Shown: positions 25,063-33,284 of the stretch, in pieces | Layout: each line of letters opens with the position of its first letter | Numbering within the stretch: the first letter of the stretch is position 1 | Source of the DNA: Kitasatospora aureofaciens | GTDB lineage: Bacteria; Actinomycetota; Actinomycetes; Streptomycetales; Streptomycetaceae | Reading direction: 5' to 3' | DNA: 64,000 nt | NCBI GenBank assembly: GCA_000720845.1 | Contig: JODU01000002.1 | Coordinates: 186,001-250,000, forward strand | Position numbers and translations under genes: made by a program | The notes under the pieces: model-generated | What the model saw: the letters and a program-made list of their open reading frames with translations, nothing else | The model's database searches: none | Told to the model about the DNA's origin: nothing

Positions 25063-26418
25063 TCAGCTCGCCGCGTAGTTGCGCAGGAAGTGGGCCTCCG
25101 CCACCGACAGCCGCTCCAGTTCCTCGGGGGACACGCTCTCGTTCACGGCGTGGATCTGGGCCTCCGGCTCGCTCAGGCCGATCAGCAGGATCTCCGCCTC
25201 CGGGTAGAGGGCCGCCAGGGTGTTGCACAGCGGGATGGAGCCGCCCTGACCGGCGTACTGCATCTCCTCACCCGGGTACGCCACCGCCATCGCGTCCGCC
25301 ATGGCCTGGTACGCCGGGCTCGTGGTGTCGGCGCGGAACGGCTGGCCCTGGCCGATCTGCTCGACGGCCACCCGCGCGCCCCACGGGGTACGGGTCTCCA
25401 GGTGGGCCCGGAGCAGCTTGGTGGCCTCGGCGGCGTCCACGCCCGGCGGCACCCTCAGGCTCACCAGCGCCCGCGCGCTCGCCTGCACCGAGGGGGTGGC
25501 GCCGATGACCGGCGGGCAGTCGATGCCGAGCACCGTGATGGCCGGCCGCGCCCAGATCCGGTCGGCGACCGAGCCGGAACCGATCAGCTCCACGCCGTCC
25601 AGCACCCGCGCGTCCCGGCGGAACTGCTCCTCGTCGTAGGCCAGGCCGTTCCACGAGCTGTCCGCCGCCAGACCGTCCACGGTCGTCGAGCCGTCCTCGG
25701 CCCGCAGCGAGTCCAGTACCCGGATCAGGGCGGCCAGCGCGTCGGGCGCCGCACCGCCGAACTGGCCCGAGTGCAGGTTGCCTTCGAGCGTGTCGACCTT
25801 CACGCGCAGCATCGTCATGCCGCGCAGCGTGGAGGTGACCGTCGGCAGACCGACGCGGAAGTTGCCCGCGTCGCCGATGACGACGGTGTCGGCGGCCAGC
25901 AGCTCCGGGTGCGCCTCCGCGTACCGCTCCAGGCCGCCCGTGCCCTGCTCCTCGGAACCCTCGGCGATCACCTTGACGTGCACGGGCACGCCGCCGTGCG
26001 CCTTCAGCGCGCGCAACGCCAGCAGGTGCATCAGCACGCCGCCCTTGCAGTCCGCGGCGCCCCGCCCGTACCAGCGGCCGTCGCGCTCGGTCAGCTCGAA
26101 CGGCGGGGTGTCCCAGCCGGCCTCGTCCAGCGGCGGCTGCACGTCGTAGTGGGCGTAGAGCAGCACCGTCTTCGCGCCCGCGGGCCCCGGCAGGTACCCG
26201 TACACCGACTGGGTGCCGTCCGGCGTGTCCAGCAGGTCCACGTCCTGGAAGCCCTCGGCGCGCAGGGCCGCCGCTATCCAGTTGGCGGCACCCACGCTCT
26301 CGCTGCGGGGGAACTGGTCGAAGTCGGCCACCGATTTGAAGGCCACCAGCGCGGCGAGTTCCTCCCTCGCGCGGGGCATCAGCGAAGCGACGGTCTCGGC
26401 GACCGGATTCGACGACAT
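25063..26418 (-). CDS. M20 family dipeptidase/peptidase
   Basis: A 451-residue zinc peptidase of the M20 (ArgE/DapE/CPG2-like) type, probably a cytoplasmic dipeptidase. Metal and catalytic residues are visible: YAHYDVQPP (His and catalytic Asp), GRGAADCKGG (bridging Asp), AEGSEEQGTGG (general base Glu and ligand Glu), IGDAG (Asp) and IHAVNESV (last His). The dimerisation lid domain lies in the middle. ATG 26418 has AAGGAG 7 nt upstream. Confidence 0.92.
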   Translation of the reverse strand: MSSNPVAETVASLMPRAREELAALVAFKSVADFDQFPRSESVGAANWIAAALRAEGFQDVDLLDTPDGTQSVYGYLPGPAGAKTVLLYAHYDVQPPLDEAGWDTPPFELTERDGRWYGRGAADCKGGVLMHLLALRALKAHGGVPVHVKVIAEGSEEQGTGGLERYAEAHPELLAADTVVIGDAGNFRVGLPTVTSTLRGMTMLRVKVDTLEGNLHSGQFGGAAPDALAALIRVLDSLRAEDGSTTVDGLAADSSWNGLAYDEEQFRRDARVLDGVELIGSGSVADRIWARPAITVLGIDCPPVIGATPSVQASARALVSLRVPPGVDAAEATKLLRAHLETRTPWGARVAVEQIGQGQPFRADTTSPAYQAMADAMAVAYPGEEMQYAGQGGSIPLCNTLAALYPEAEILLIGLSEPEAQIHAVNESVSPEELERLSVAEAHFLRNYAAS

Positions 26419-26448
26419 GGGCACGCTCCTTGTGGGTGCGACGTTGTA

Positions 26449-26463
26449 CCAAGGAGTACTTGG
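26449..26463. promoter_or_regulatory. CCAAG-N5-CTTGG inverted repeat
   Basis: A 15-bp inverted repeat in the divergent region between the M20 peptidase and the reductase-family gene, 31 bp upstream of the M20 ATG. A possible regulator site; no partner is known. Confidence 0.35.
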
Positions 26464-26562
26464 AATGACGGGCCGATCCTCCCACAGTGGCCTGCGGCGA
26501 TGCCCGCCGTAGGATGCGGGGGTCAGGTGCGGCATGCGGTTTGATCGGAGCAGTAGACCATC

Positions 26563-27837
26563 GTGAGCAGCGAGAACTCTTCGGCGGACGACACGCGTCA
26601 GGTCTGGGACGTCGTCGTGGTGGGCGCGGGACCGGCGGGGGCCTCGGCCGCCTACGCGGCGGCGGTCGCGGGGCGGCGCGTGCTGTTGCTGGAGAAGGCG
26701 GAGCTGCCCCGCTACAAGACATGTGGCGGCGGCATCATCGGTCCCTCGCGCGACACCCTCCCACCCGGCTTCGAACTGCCCTTCCGGGACCGTGTGCACG
26801 CCGTGACCTTCTCGAACAACGGGCGCTTCACCCGGACCCGGCGCTCCCGGCAGATGCTGTTCGGGCTGATCAACCGGCCCGAGTTCGACCTGCAGCTCGT
26901 CGAGCACGCCCAGAAGGCGGGCGCCGAGCTGCGCACCGGAGCGACCGTGACCCGGGTGGAGCAGCACGGGTCGGCGGTGCCGGACCGGCGCACGGTCGCC
27001 GTCGTCCTCCAGGGCGGCGAGACGGTACTGGCCCGGGCCGTCGTCGGCGCGGACGGCAGCGCCAGCCGGATAGGCGCGCACGTCGGGGTGAAGCTCGACC
27101 AGGTCGACCTCGGCCTGGAGGCGGAGATCCCGGTGCCCGAGACGGTCGCCGAGGACTGGAAGGGCCGGGTGCTCATCGACTGGGGCCCGATCCCCGGCAG
27201 TTACGGCTGGGTCTTCCCCAAGGGCGACACGCTGACGGTCGGGGTGATCTCGGCGCGCGGCGAGGGCGCGGCGACCAAGCGGTACCTGGAGGACTTCGTC
27301 GCCCGGCTGGGACTGGCCGGATTCGAGCCCAGCGTCTCCTCCGGCCATCTGACGCGCTGCCGCGCGGACGACTCGCCGCTGTCGCGCGGCCGGGTCCTGG
27401 TCTGCGGGGACGCGGCCGGGCTCCTGGAGCCGTGGACCCGCGAGGGGATTTCCTTCGCGCTGCGCTCCGGGCGGCTCGCGGGGGAGTGGGCGGTGCGCAT
27501 CTCCGAGGCGCACGACGCCGTGGACGCGCGCAAGCAGGCCCTGAACTACGCGTTCGCGATCAAGGCCGGTCTGGGCGTGGAGATGAGCGTGGGCAAGCGG
27601 ATGCTGACGGTGTTCGAGCGCCGGCCGGGCCTCTTCCACGCGGCCCTGACCGGCTTCCGCCCGGCCTGGAAGGCGTTCAAGGACATCACGCAGGGCTCGA
27701 CCTCGCTGGGTGAGCTGGTCCGCAGCCATCCGCTGGCGCAGCGGGCGCTGGGGGCGATGGACCGGCGGTCCGCGACGGCCGAGCCGTCCGCGTCCGCACC
27801 GTCCGCGCCGTCCGCGGTGGAGGAGACCGGCACCTGA
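26563..27837 (+). CDS. Geranylgeranyl reductase family flavoprotein
   Basis: A 424-residue FAD-dependent oxidoreductase. It has the N-terminal Rossmann motif VVVVGAGPAGASAAYAAAVAG, the family segment LPRYKTCGGGI, the middle GADGS and the C-terminal CGDAAGLLEPWTREGISFALRSG. In actinomycetes such proteins saturate the isoprenoid side chain of menaquinone or act on other polyprenyl groups. The C-terminal tail is low-complexity (Ser/Ala/Pro repeats). The start GTG 26563 has GGAG about 11 nt upstream. No isoprenoid gene is adjacent. Confidence 0.9.
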   Translation: MSSENSSADDTRQVWDVVVVGAGPAGASAAYAAAVAGRRVLLLEKAELPRYKTCGGGIIGPSRDTLPPGFELPFRDRVHAVTFSNNGRFTRTRRSRQMLFGLINRPEFDLQLVEHAQKAGAELRTGATVTRVEQHGSAVPDRRTVAVVLQGGETVLARAVVGADGSASRIGAHVGVKLDQVDLGLEAEIPVPETVAEDWKGRVLIDWGPIPGSYGWVFPKGDTLTVGVISARGEGAATKRYLEDFVARLGLAGFEPSVSSGHLTRCRADDSPLSRGRVLVCGDAAGLLEPWTREGISFALRSGRLAGEWAVRISEAHDAVDARKQALNYAFAIKAGLGVEMSVGKRMLTVFERRPGLFHAALTGFRPAWKAFKDITQGSTSLGELVRSHPLAQRALGAMDRRSATAEPSASAPSAPSAVEETGT

Positions 27838-27934
27838 CCGTCGGCGTCCGGCTGTCGTCGTCGGCTGCGGCGGTTCGTCCGAGCCCGGCGCCCGCCCGGG
27901 GTGAGGCGGTACGTGTCCGCGGTCCCGCCCACCC

Positions 27935-27946
27935 CTTACGCGTAAG
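27935..27946. promoter_or_regulatory. Perfect palindrome CTTACGCGTAAG
   Basis: A perfect 12-bp palindrome in the long gap between the reductase-family gene and the two-component system. It is unusual for its AT content; it could be a regulator site. Confidence 0.35.
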
Positions 27947-28299
27947 CGCTGACCCACGGGCCGCCGGTGCGGGGCACCGTGGCCCGAGGACGCCGTCCCG
28001 GCCGCCGGGGCGGGCTAGGTACTCGTCGGCATCCTGCGCGAGGCGTACCGGCGCACGGGCCCGCCGGGCCGGTGCTGCCCGCGGAGCCGCTGGTCGGGTT
28101 CGAGGCGTTCGGGCAGTTCGACCGGGTCGTGGAGGACCGGGGGACGTTCTCCCGTCGCGCGGCGGACCGGCTCGCCCACTCGGTCGGCCCGGTGTTCCCC
28201 TGACGCCCCGGCGGTCACGCGGCCGTGCGGGGGGCGTACTTCCCCGGGAGTACCTGTGATCACCACGCGCGGGTGACGCCGCCCGCGGTGCCCGGCGTC

Positions 28300-28305
28300 T
28301 AGCGT
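28300..28305 (+). promoter_or_regulatory. -10 box TAGCGT, leaderless start of histidine kinase
   Basis: TAGCGT ends 7 nt before ATG 28313, so transcription would begin at the start codon. There is no SD. No clear -35 is seen. Confidence 0.5.
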
Positions 28306-28312
28306 GGCGGAC

Positions 28313-29542
28313 ATGGACGGACAGCGCGAGCGCGAGGGCCGGGCGCCGCAGTGGTGGCGGCACGGACCCCCGTGGTGGAACCTGCGGGGTGACGAGGAGC
28401 AGTGCCCCCGGTGGCCCTGGCGCTCCACCGTGCTGATCACGGCGTTCGTGCTGTTCGGCTCGAACTTCGCCGCACACGCCCAGGAGGGGGAGCGCGCCGC
28501 CCTGGACCCCTTCGCCCGCACACTGCTGTTCGTGACGGGGGCCGCCCTGCTGTGGCGGCTGCGCCATCCGGTGCCGGTCGTGTTCGGCACGGCGGTCACC
28601 ACCCTGGTCTACCTGGGCGCCGGATACCCGTACGGTCCGGTGTTCGTGGCCGTCGCGGTCGCCTGTTTCAGTGCCGTCGTCGCCGGGCACCGCAAGGCCG
28701 CGTGGGCGGCGATGGGGACGCTGTGGGCCGGGCACGCCCTGGTGGCGCACTGGCTCTACCGGTGGCTGCCGCCGTCCGGGGACTCGGCCGCGTCCTGGGG
28801 GCAGGAACTCGTGATCGCCACCTGGGTCGTGGCCGTCGCGGCCCTGTCGGAGCTGGCCAGGGCCCGCCGCGAGCAGTGGGCGCGGGAGCGGGCCGAGCGG
28901 GCCCAGGCGGCGCGGCGGCGCGCGGACGAGGAGCGGCTGAGGATCGCCCGCGAACTGCACGACGTACTCGCGCACAGCATCTCCGTCATCAACGTGCAGG
29001 CCGGCGTCGGACTGGCCCTCCTGGACACCGACCCGGAACAGGCCCGCACCGCGCTCAGCACCATCAAGGACCAGAGCAAGGAGGCGCTCGGCGAGGTGCG
29101 GCAGGTGCTCGACACCCTGCGCACGCCCGGGGACGCGCCGCGCGCTCCGGCCCCCGGCCTCGACCGGCTCCCCGAACTGGTCGAGCAGGCGGCGAGCGCG
29201 GGCCTCACCGTCGAGGTGGTGGGGAAGCCGCCGCGCCTGTCGCCCGGTACCGACCTGGCCGCGTTCCGCATCGTGCAGGAGGCGCTCACCAACGTCGTAC
29301 GTCACTCGGGCTCCCGGCACGCGCGGGTCCGCCTCGACCGGGACGGGGGCACGCTGCTGCTGCGCGTGGACGACGACGGTCCCGCGACGGGCGCCGAGGC
29401 GGGCGGCAGCGGCAACGGGCTGGCCGGGATGCGGGAGCGCGCGGCGGCGCTGGGTGGCACCATCGAGGCGGGCCCGCGTCCGGACGGTGGTTTCCGGGTG
29501 CTGGCGGCCCTGCCGGTCGACGTGAAGAGGGCGGCCACGTGA
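28313..29542 (+). CDS. Sensor histidine kinase, NarL/DesK-type
   Basis: A 409-residue membrane kinase. Four or five membrane segments (residues 38-180) form the sensor part, with no extracytoplasmic domain of size; a coiled coil leads to the HisKA_3 dimerisation domain with His216 in IARELHDVLAHSISVINVQAGV. The ATPase domain has EALTNVVRHSG (N box) and GNGLAGMRERAAALGG (G box). The sensor works with the LuxR-type response regulator 31 bp downstream. The translation start is probably leaderless. The signal is unknown. Confidence 0.93.
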   Translation: MDGQREREGRAPQWWRHGPPWWNLRGDEEQCPRWPWRSTVLITAFVLFGSNFAAHAQEGERAALDPFARTLLFVTGAALLWRLRHPVPVVFGTAVTTLVYLGAGYPYGPVFVAVAVACFSAVVAGHRKAAWAAMGTLWAGHALVAHWLYRWLPPSGDSAASWGQELVIATWVVAVAALSELARARREQWARERAERAQAARRRADEERLRIARELHDVLAHSISVINVQAGVGLALLDTDPEQARTALSTIKDQSKEALGEVRQVLDTLRTPGDAPRAPAPGLDRLPELVEQAASAGLTVEVVGKPPRLSPGTDLAAFRIVQEALTNVVRHSGSRHARVRLDRDGGTLLLRVDDDGPATGAEAGGSGNGLAGMRERAAALGGTIEAGPRPDGGFRVLAALPVDVKRAAT

Positions 29543-29573
29543 CCCGTACGACGCAGTCGAAGGAGGACGACCG

Positions 29574-30239
29574 GTGATCCGTGTACTGCTCGCCGACGAC
29601 CAGTCGCTGGTACGGGCCGGTTTCCGGGCGCTGCTGGACGCGCAGCCGGACATCGAGGTGGTCGCCGAGGCCGCCGACGGCGAGGAGGCGGTGCGCTCGA
29701 TCCGCGAACTGCGCCCCGACGTCGTCCTCATGGACATCCGCATGCCCCTGCTCGACGGCCTCGCCGCCACCCGCCGGATCACCGGCGACCCGGGACTGCA
29801 CGACGTGAAGGTGGTCATGCTCACCACCTTCGAACTCGACGAGTACGTCTTCGAGGCGATCCGCTCCGGGGCCTCCGGCTTCCTGGTCAAGGACACCGAA
29901 CCCGAGGAACTGCTGCGCGCCGTGCGGGCGGTGGTGGACGGCGACGCGCTGCTGTCGCCGGGGGTGACGCGCCGGCTGATCGCCGAGTTCGCGGCCCGTT
30001 CCAAGGAGCCCGCGGCGGCCGCCGAGATGGCCAGGCTGACCGAGCGGGAGCGCGAGGTGATGGCTTTGGTCGGCATCGGACTGTCCAACGAGGAGATCGC
30101 CCGCCGGCTGGTCGTCAGCCCGCTGACCGCCAAGACCCACGTCAGCCGCACCATGGTGAAGCTGGGCGCCCGCGACCGGGCGCAACTGGTCGTCCTGGCC
30201 TACGAGTCGGGACTGGTGCGGCCGGGCTGGCTCGGCTGA
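29574..30239 (+). CDS. NarL/LuxR-type response regulator
   Basis: A 221-residue regulator, partner of the preceding kinase. The receiver domain has the acidic pair Asp8-Asp9, the phosphoacceptor Asp54 in VLMDIRMPLLDG, Thr in MLTTFELDEYV and Lys in FLVKDTEP; the C-terminal LuxR HTH is LTEREREVMALVGIGLSNEEIARRLVVSPLTAKTHVSRTMVKL. GTG 29574 follows AAGGAGG. Its 3' end overlaps the convergent DUF6332-like gene by 40 bp. Targets are not visible. Confidence 0.95.
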   Translation: MIRVLLADDQSLVRAGFRALLDAQPDIEVVAEAADGEEAVRSIRELRPDVVLMDIRMPLLDGLAATRRITGDPGLHDVKVVMLTTFELDEYVFEAIRSGASGFLVKDTEPEELLRAVRAVVDGDALLSPGVTRRLIAEFAARSKEPAAAAEMARLTEREREVMALVGIGLSNEEIARRLVVSPLTAKTHVSRTMVKLGARDRAQLVVLAYESGLVRPGWLG

Positions 30240-30484
30240 CCACCGCGCGAGAACCGGACCAGCACGCTCACCACCCGGACGAAGAACACCACCACGGCCA
30301 GCGCCACACCCGTCCCGACGAGCCCGGCGCGCACCCCGCCCGTCAGGGCGAAGAGATACGCGGGCCCCGCCACCGCCCCGAACAGCACGGCCGCCGCGAA
30401 CGCCGCGCTGCACAGCGCGTATCCGATCTCGACCGTGATCGCGTCCCGCTCGCCCTGCGTGCGCCGTCCGCCGTAGGCATCCAT
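30200..30484 (-). CDS. Small two-helix membrane protein (DUF6332-like)
   Basis: A 94-residue protein with two membrane helices after the N-terminal RRTQGERDAITVEIGYALCSAAFAAAV, which matches a small Streptomyces family that I know as DUF6332. No function is known. ATG 30484 follows GGGAGA. Its last 40 bp overlap the response regulator gene on the other strand. Confidence 0.75.
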   Translation of the reverse strand: MDAYGGRRTQGERDAITVEIGYALCSAAFAAAVLFGAVAGPAYLFALTGGVRAGLVGTGVALAVVVFFVRVVSVLVRFSRGGQPSQPGRTSPDS

Positions 30485-30560
30485 GGCTGCAAGTCTCCCA
30501 GGGCGGCGGCGTTTCGGCAGCGCCGTGCCGGTCGTGCGGGGGCTCTGCTACGGTGCGCGG

Positions 30561-30959
30561 ATGGCGGCGAAGAAGGCCGAACAGGCGCTCGTGACCCGGT
30601 GGCGCTCGATCCTGGTCCTCCACGCCCGCGTCCAGTGCGAACTCGACCGTGCGCTGCAGGGACACGGCCTGTGCGGAAGCGACTTCGAGGTCCTCGACGT
30701 CCTGGCCGGCACCCGGGACGAGGACGGCTCCGGTTCCTGCGGATACCGCGTCCAGCAGATCTCCGAGCGGGTCCACCTCAGCCAGAGCGCGCTGTCGCGG
30801 CTGGTCGCCCGGCTGGAGAGGGAGGGCCTCGTCGAGCGCACCATGTGCCCCGAGGACCGGCGGGGCGTGCGGGTGGCGCTCACCGCGAAGGGGCGCGCCA
30901 GGCACGGCGAGGCGCTCCCGGTGCAGCGGGCGGTGCTGCACCGGCTGCTGGCCGGCTGA
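30561..30959 (+). CDS. MarR family transcriptional regulator
   Basis: A 132-residue winged-helix protein, unrelated in detail to the MarR at 6.4 kb. The HTH is YRVQQISERVHLSQSALSRLVARLEREGLVERT and the wing CPEDRRGVRVALTAKG. ATG 30561 is 6 nt after a -10-like TACGGT (30549-30554) and has no SD, hence probably leaderless; longer in-frame starts lack support. Its stop codon lies inside the first unit of a repeat array that runs on for 200 bp. No transporter is adjacent. Confidence 0.9.
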   Translation: MAAKKAEQALVTRWRSILVLHARVQCELDRALQGHGLCGSDFEVLDVLAGTRDEDGSGSCGYRVQQISERVHLSQSALSRLVARLEREGLVERTMCPEDRRGVRVALTAKGRARHGEALPVQRAVLHRLLAG

Positions 30960-31152
30960 CCTGCGCCCCCGAGCCGACCGGGCGACCTGCCCCCCGGCTG
31001 ACTTGCGCTTCTCGCTTACTGGCTGACTTGTGCCCCCCGCTTACCGGCTGACCTGCGTCCCGTCCTACCGGCCGACCCGCGCCTCCGGCTGACCCGCGCC
31101 TCCGGCTGACCCGCCCCTCCGGCCGACCCGCCCCTCCGGCTGACCCGCGCCC
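30952..31152. repeat. Degenerate minisatellite with 17-bp units
   Basis: The unit is CCGGCTGACCCGCGCCT. Five units follow at exact 17-bp spacing (31068, 31085, 31102, 31119, 31136). Upstream units at about 30996-31067 have a 24-25-bp period with an extra CGCTTAC stretch. The first unit (30952-30968) is the end of the MarR gene with its TGA, so the array appears to have grown from the gene tail. It fills the gap to the convergent isomerase-family gene. Confidence 0.85.
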
Positions 31153-31175
31153 CCGGCCTGTCGGCGCGGCCCGTC

Positions 31176-31916
31176 TCACTTCCAGGTGACGCCCGACCGC
31201 TCGCGCCACAACGCGGCCAGCGAGCCGTCCCCGGTGATCTCCGGGAACGGCCTGCGGTTCCACAGCGCCGGGTAGAGCCGTGCGGCGGGGCCGGACAGCT
31301 CGCAGTCGGCGTCCCCGATGTCCTCCCGCACGGTCACCGGCGGCCGCGCGGACAGCCGTACGGTCCACACGGCGTCCGGCGCGTCTGTCGCCCGCACCCG
31401 TAGCGTGCGGGGTTCCTCGGTGCGGACGGCGCTCTTCTCACGGGCGTGGAAGGCGCACAGCAACTCGTCGATGCCGTCCACCGCGAAGTCCACGCCGACA
31501 CCGGTGGGTTCACCGCCGCGGGCCGACTCGGCGTCGATGCGGTGCACGGTCGTCTCGTGGGCCTGCCGACGGGCCCAGAAGGCCAGCGGTGACGGCGCGG
31601 GCAGGAAGTGCCAGCACCGCACGTCGGGTGCGGCACCCACGAGGGCCTCGACGAGCCGCCCGTGTCCCTCCCGGAACCAGGTCAGAAGCGGGGTGCCGTC
31701 GAGGTCGGGCAGGTCGTCGGCGGGCCGGGGGCCGGTGTGCCCCTCGGCGACGAACGCCGTCGCCCAGCGGTGCACCATCCCCGTGTGCCGCAGCAGGTCC
31801 CGCACCCGCCAGCCGGGGCAGGTCGGCACCTCGGCGTCGCTGCCCGCCGCCGCGGCGGCCGCGGCCAGCAACGCCCCTTCACGGTCCAGGATCTCGACGT
31901 ACGCTGCGGTCTTCAT
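31176..31916 (-). CDS. Maleylpyruvate isomerase family mycothiol-dependent enzyme
   Basis: A 246-residue protein with the DinB-like MDMPI N-terminal four-helix bundle and a C-terminal SCP-like domain. Metal ligands seen are the His in DLLRHTGMVHRWAT and the HETTVHRIDAE motif. Family members use mycothiol, the actinobacterial thiol, in isomerisation or conjugation reactions; the actual substrate is not predictable. ATG 31916 is chosen for its fit to the family start; no good SD is seen. It lies 76 bp upstream-side of the MFS gene stop. Confidence 0.85.
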   Translation of the reverse strand: MKTAAYVEILDREGALLAAAAAAAGSDAEVPTCPGWRVRDLLRHTGMVHRWATAFVAEGHTGPRPADDLPDLDGTPLLTWFREGHGRLVEALVGAAPDVRCWHFLPAPSPLAFWARRQAHETTVHRIDAESARGGEPTGVGVDFAVDGIDELLCAFHAREKSAVRTEEPRTLRVRATDAPDAVWTVRLSARPPVTVREDIGDADCELSGPAARLYPALWNRRPFPEITGDGSLAALWRERSGVTWK

Positions 31917-31992
31917 GGCAGGGAGTGTGCCGCATGGAGCGGACTCGAAGGCAGGCCTCCCCGGCACACTCCCTGGGGCCGGACGGCACGGC

Positions 31993-33201
31993 TCAGCCCG
32001 GAACCGCCGCCCGTCGCGTCGCGACCGCGACCAGCACCGCCACCGCCGCGAGCGCGGCCACGCTGGTGAGGGCGGCGGACAGGGACAGCCAGTCGGCCAT
32101 GAAGCCGATCGCGGGCGGACCGAGCAGCATGCCCCCGTAGCCCAGGGTGGACGCGGTCGCGACGCCGCCGGGGCCGCCGAGCGCGCCGGCCCGCTCGATG
32201 GCGACGGGGAAGATGTTGGCGAGCCCGAGGCCGGTGATCGCGAAGCCGAACAGCGCCGCCCCCACGGAGGGGGCGAGCGAGCCGAGCAGCATCCCGGCCA
32301 CCGCGGTGCTGCCGCCGGCCACCACCGTGGCCGTCCGGCCCAGGCGTTCCAGCAGCGTCGTCCCGGTCAGCCGGCCGACGGTCATGGCGAGCGCGAAACA
32401 CGAGTAGCCCGCCGCCGCCAGGCCCGGGGAGGCGTCGAGGTCCTGCTCCAGGTGCAGGGCGCCCCAGTCGGCCATCGCCCCCTCGCCGTACGCCGTGCAC
32501 AGCGCGATCAGACCGAAGGTGACGACCAGGCGTCGGGTGCGGCGGTCCCGGGGGCGCGGCGCGCCGTCCCGCTCGGGCGTGCGCTCCGGTGGCGCGGCGG
32601 GCTCGCAGCGCAGCAGGGCACGGCCCGCGAACAGGGTGACGAGCAGGCCGGTCACGGTGAGCGCGAGCAGGTGCCGCGTCGGCGACAGGGACCCGGCGAC
32701 CAAGCCGCCGAGCCCCGCGCCGACCATGCCGCCGAGGCTGAACGCCGCGTGGAAGCTGGGCATGATCGGGCGCCCCAGGACCGCCACCAGATCGACGGCG
32801 GCACTGTTGAAGGCGACGTTGATCCCGCCGTACGCGCTGCCGAAGACCAGCAGTACGGCGCCGAGGGCGAGCGCCGAGTGGGTGAGCGGGGGCAGGGCGA
32901 TGCTGAGGCAGAGCAGGACCGCGCAGGCGACGGTGACGGGGTGGCTGCCGTAGCGGCGGACGAGTCGTCCGGTGAGGGTCATGGTGACGACGGCGCCCGC
33001 CGAGACACCGAGCAGGGCGAGTCCCAGGGCGCTGGCGGAGGCGCCGGTCTGCTCCTTGATGGCGGGGATCCGGACCACCCAGCCGGCGAAGACGAAGCCG
33101 TCGAGGGCGAAGAAGGCGGTCAGGGCGATGCGGAGTCGGGTGAGGTCGTCGCGGGTGCCCGGCACGGCGCTGTGCGATCGGGCTTTGTTTATTTGCGGCA
33201 C
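31993..33201 (-). CDS. MFS transporter
   Basis: A 402-residue, twelve-helix permease of the major facilitator superfamily, with a central hydrophilic loop (about residues 205-230). The opening LRIALTAFFALDGFVFAGWVVRIPAIKEQTG and LVFGSAYGGINVAFNSAAVDL resemble the FucP/YbjJ-like group often annotated as sugar or drug transporters. The start is GTG 33201, 6 nt after a TAGCCT -10 box (33208-33213), without SD, hence probably leaderless. It is independent of the LacI gene upstream. Confidence 0.9.
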   Translation of the reverse strand: MPQINKARSHSAVPGTRDDLTRLRIALTAFFALDGFVFAGWVVRIPAIKEQTGASASALGLALLGVSAGAVVTMTLTGRLVRRYGSHPVTVACAVLLCLSIALPPLTHSALALGAVLLVFGSAYGGINVAFNSAAVDLVAVLGRPIMPSFHAAFSLGGMVGAGLGGLVAGSLSPTRHLLALTVTGLLVTLFAGRALLRCEPAAPPERTPERDGAPRPRDRRTRRLVVTFGLIALCTAYGEGAMADWGALHLEQDLDASPGLAAAGYSCFALAMTVGRLTGTTLLERLGRTATVVAGGSTAVAGMLLGSLAPSVGAALFGFAITGLGLANIFPVAIERAGALGGPGGVATASTLGYGGMLLGPPAIGFMADWLSLSAALTSVAALAAVAVLVAVATRRAAVPG

Positions 33202-33284
33202 AAAGTCAGGCTAGGTGCCGGGCGGGGGCGCGACAAGGGTGCCCGGGAGGGGGAGGTCCAGGACGCAGGAGCGCCGGGCGGCCC

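Larger units (their letters stand above)
27838..28312. other. 475-bp gap without a supported gene
   Basis: No reading frame here has convincing codon usage, start and SD together. One plus-strand frame (to 28203) ends GFEAFGQFDRVVEDRGTFSRRAADRL and could be a remnant of a coding region, but I cannot name a family. The gap holds the palindrome at 27935 and the promoter of the downstream kinase. Confidence 0.6.

Noticed and set aside
27969..28203. Possible 78-codon gene ending GPVFP
   Set aside because: The first half is Arg/Gly-rich with no SD; only the last 35 codons look partly coding, so I list it as a gap and not a gene.
30952..31152. Reading the repeat array as a CRISPR
   Set aside because: The 17- to 25-bp units are contiguous and degenerate, with no unique spacers and no cas genes.
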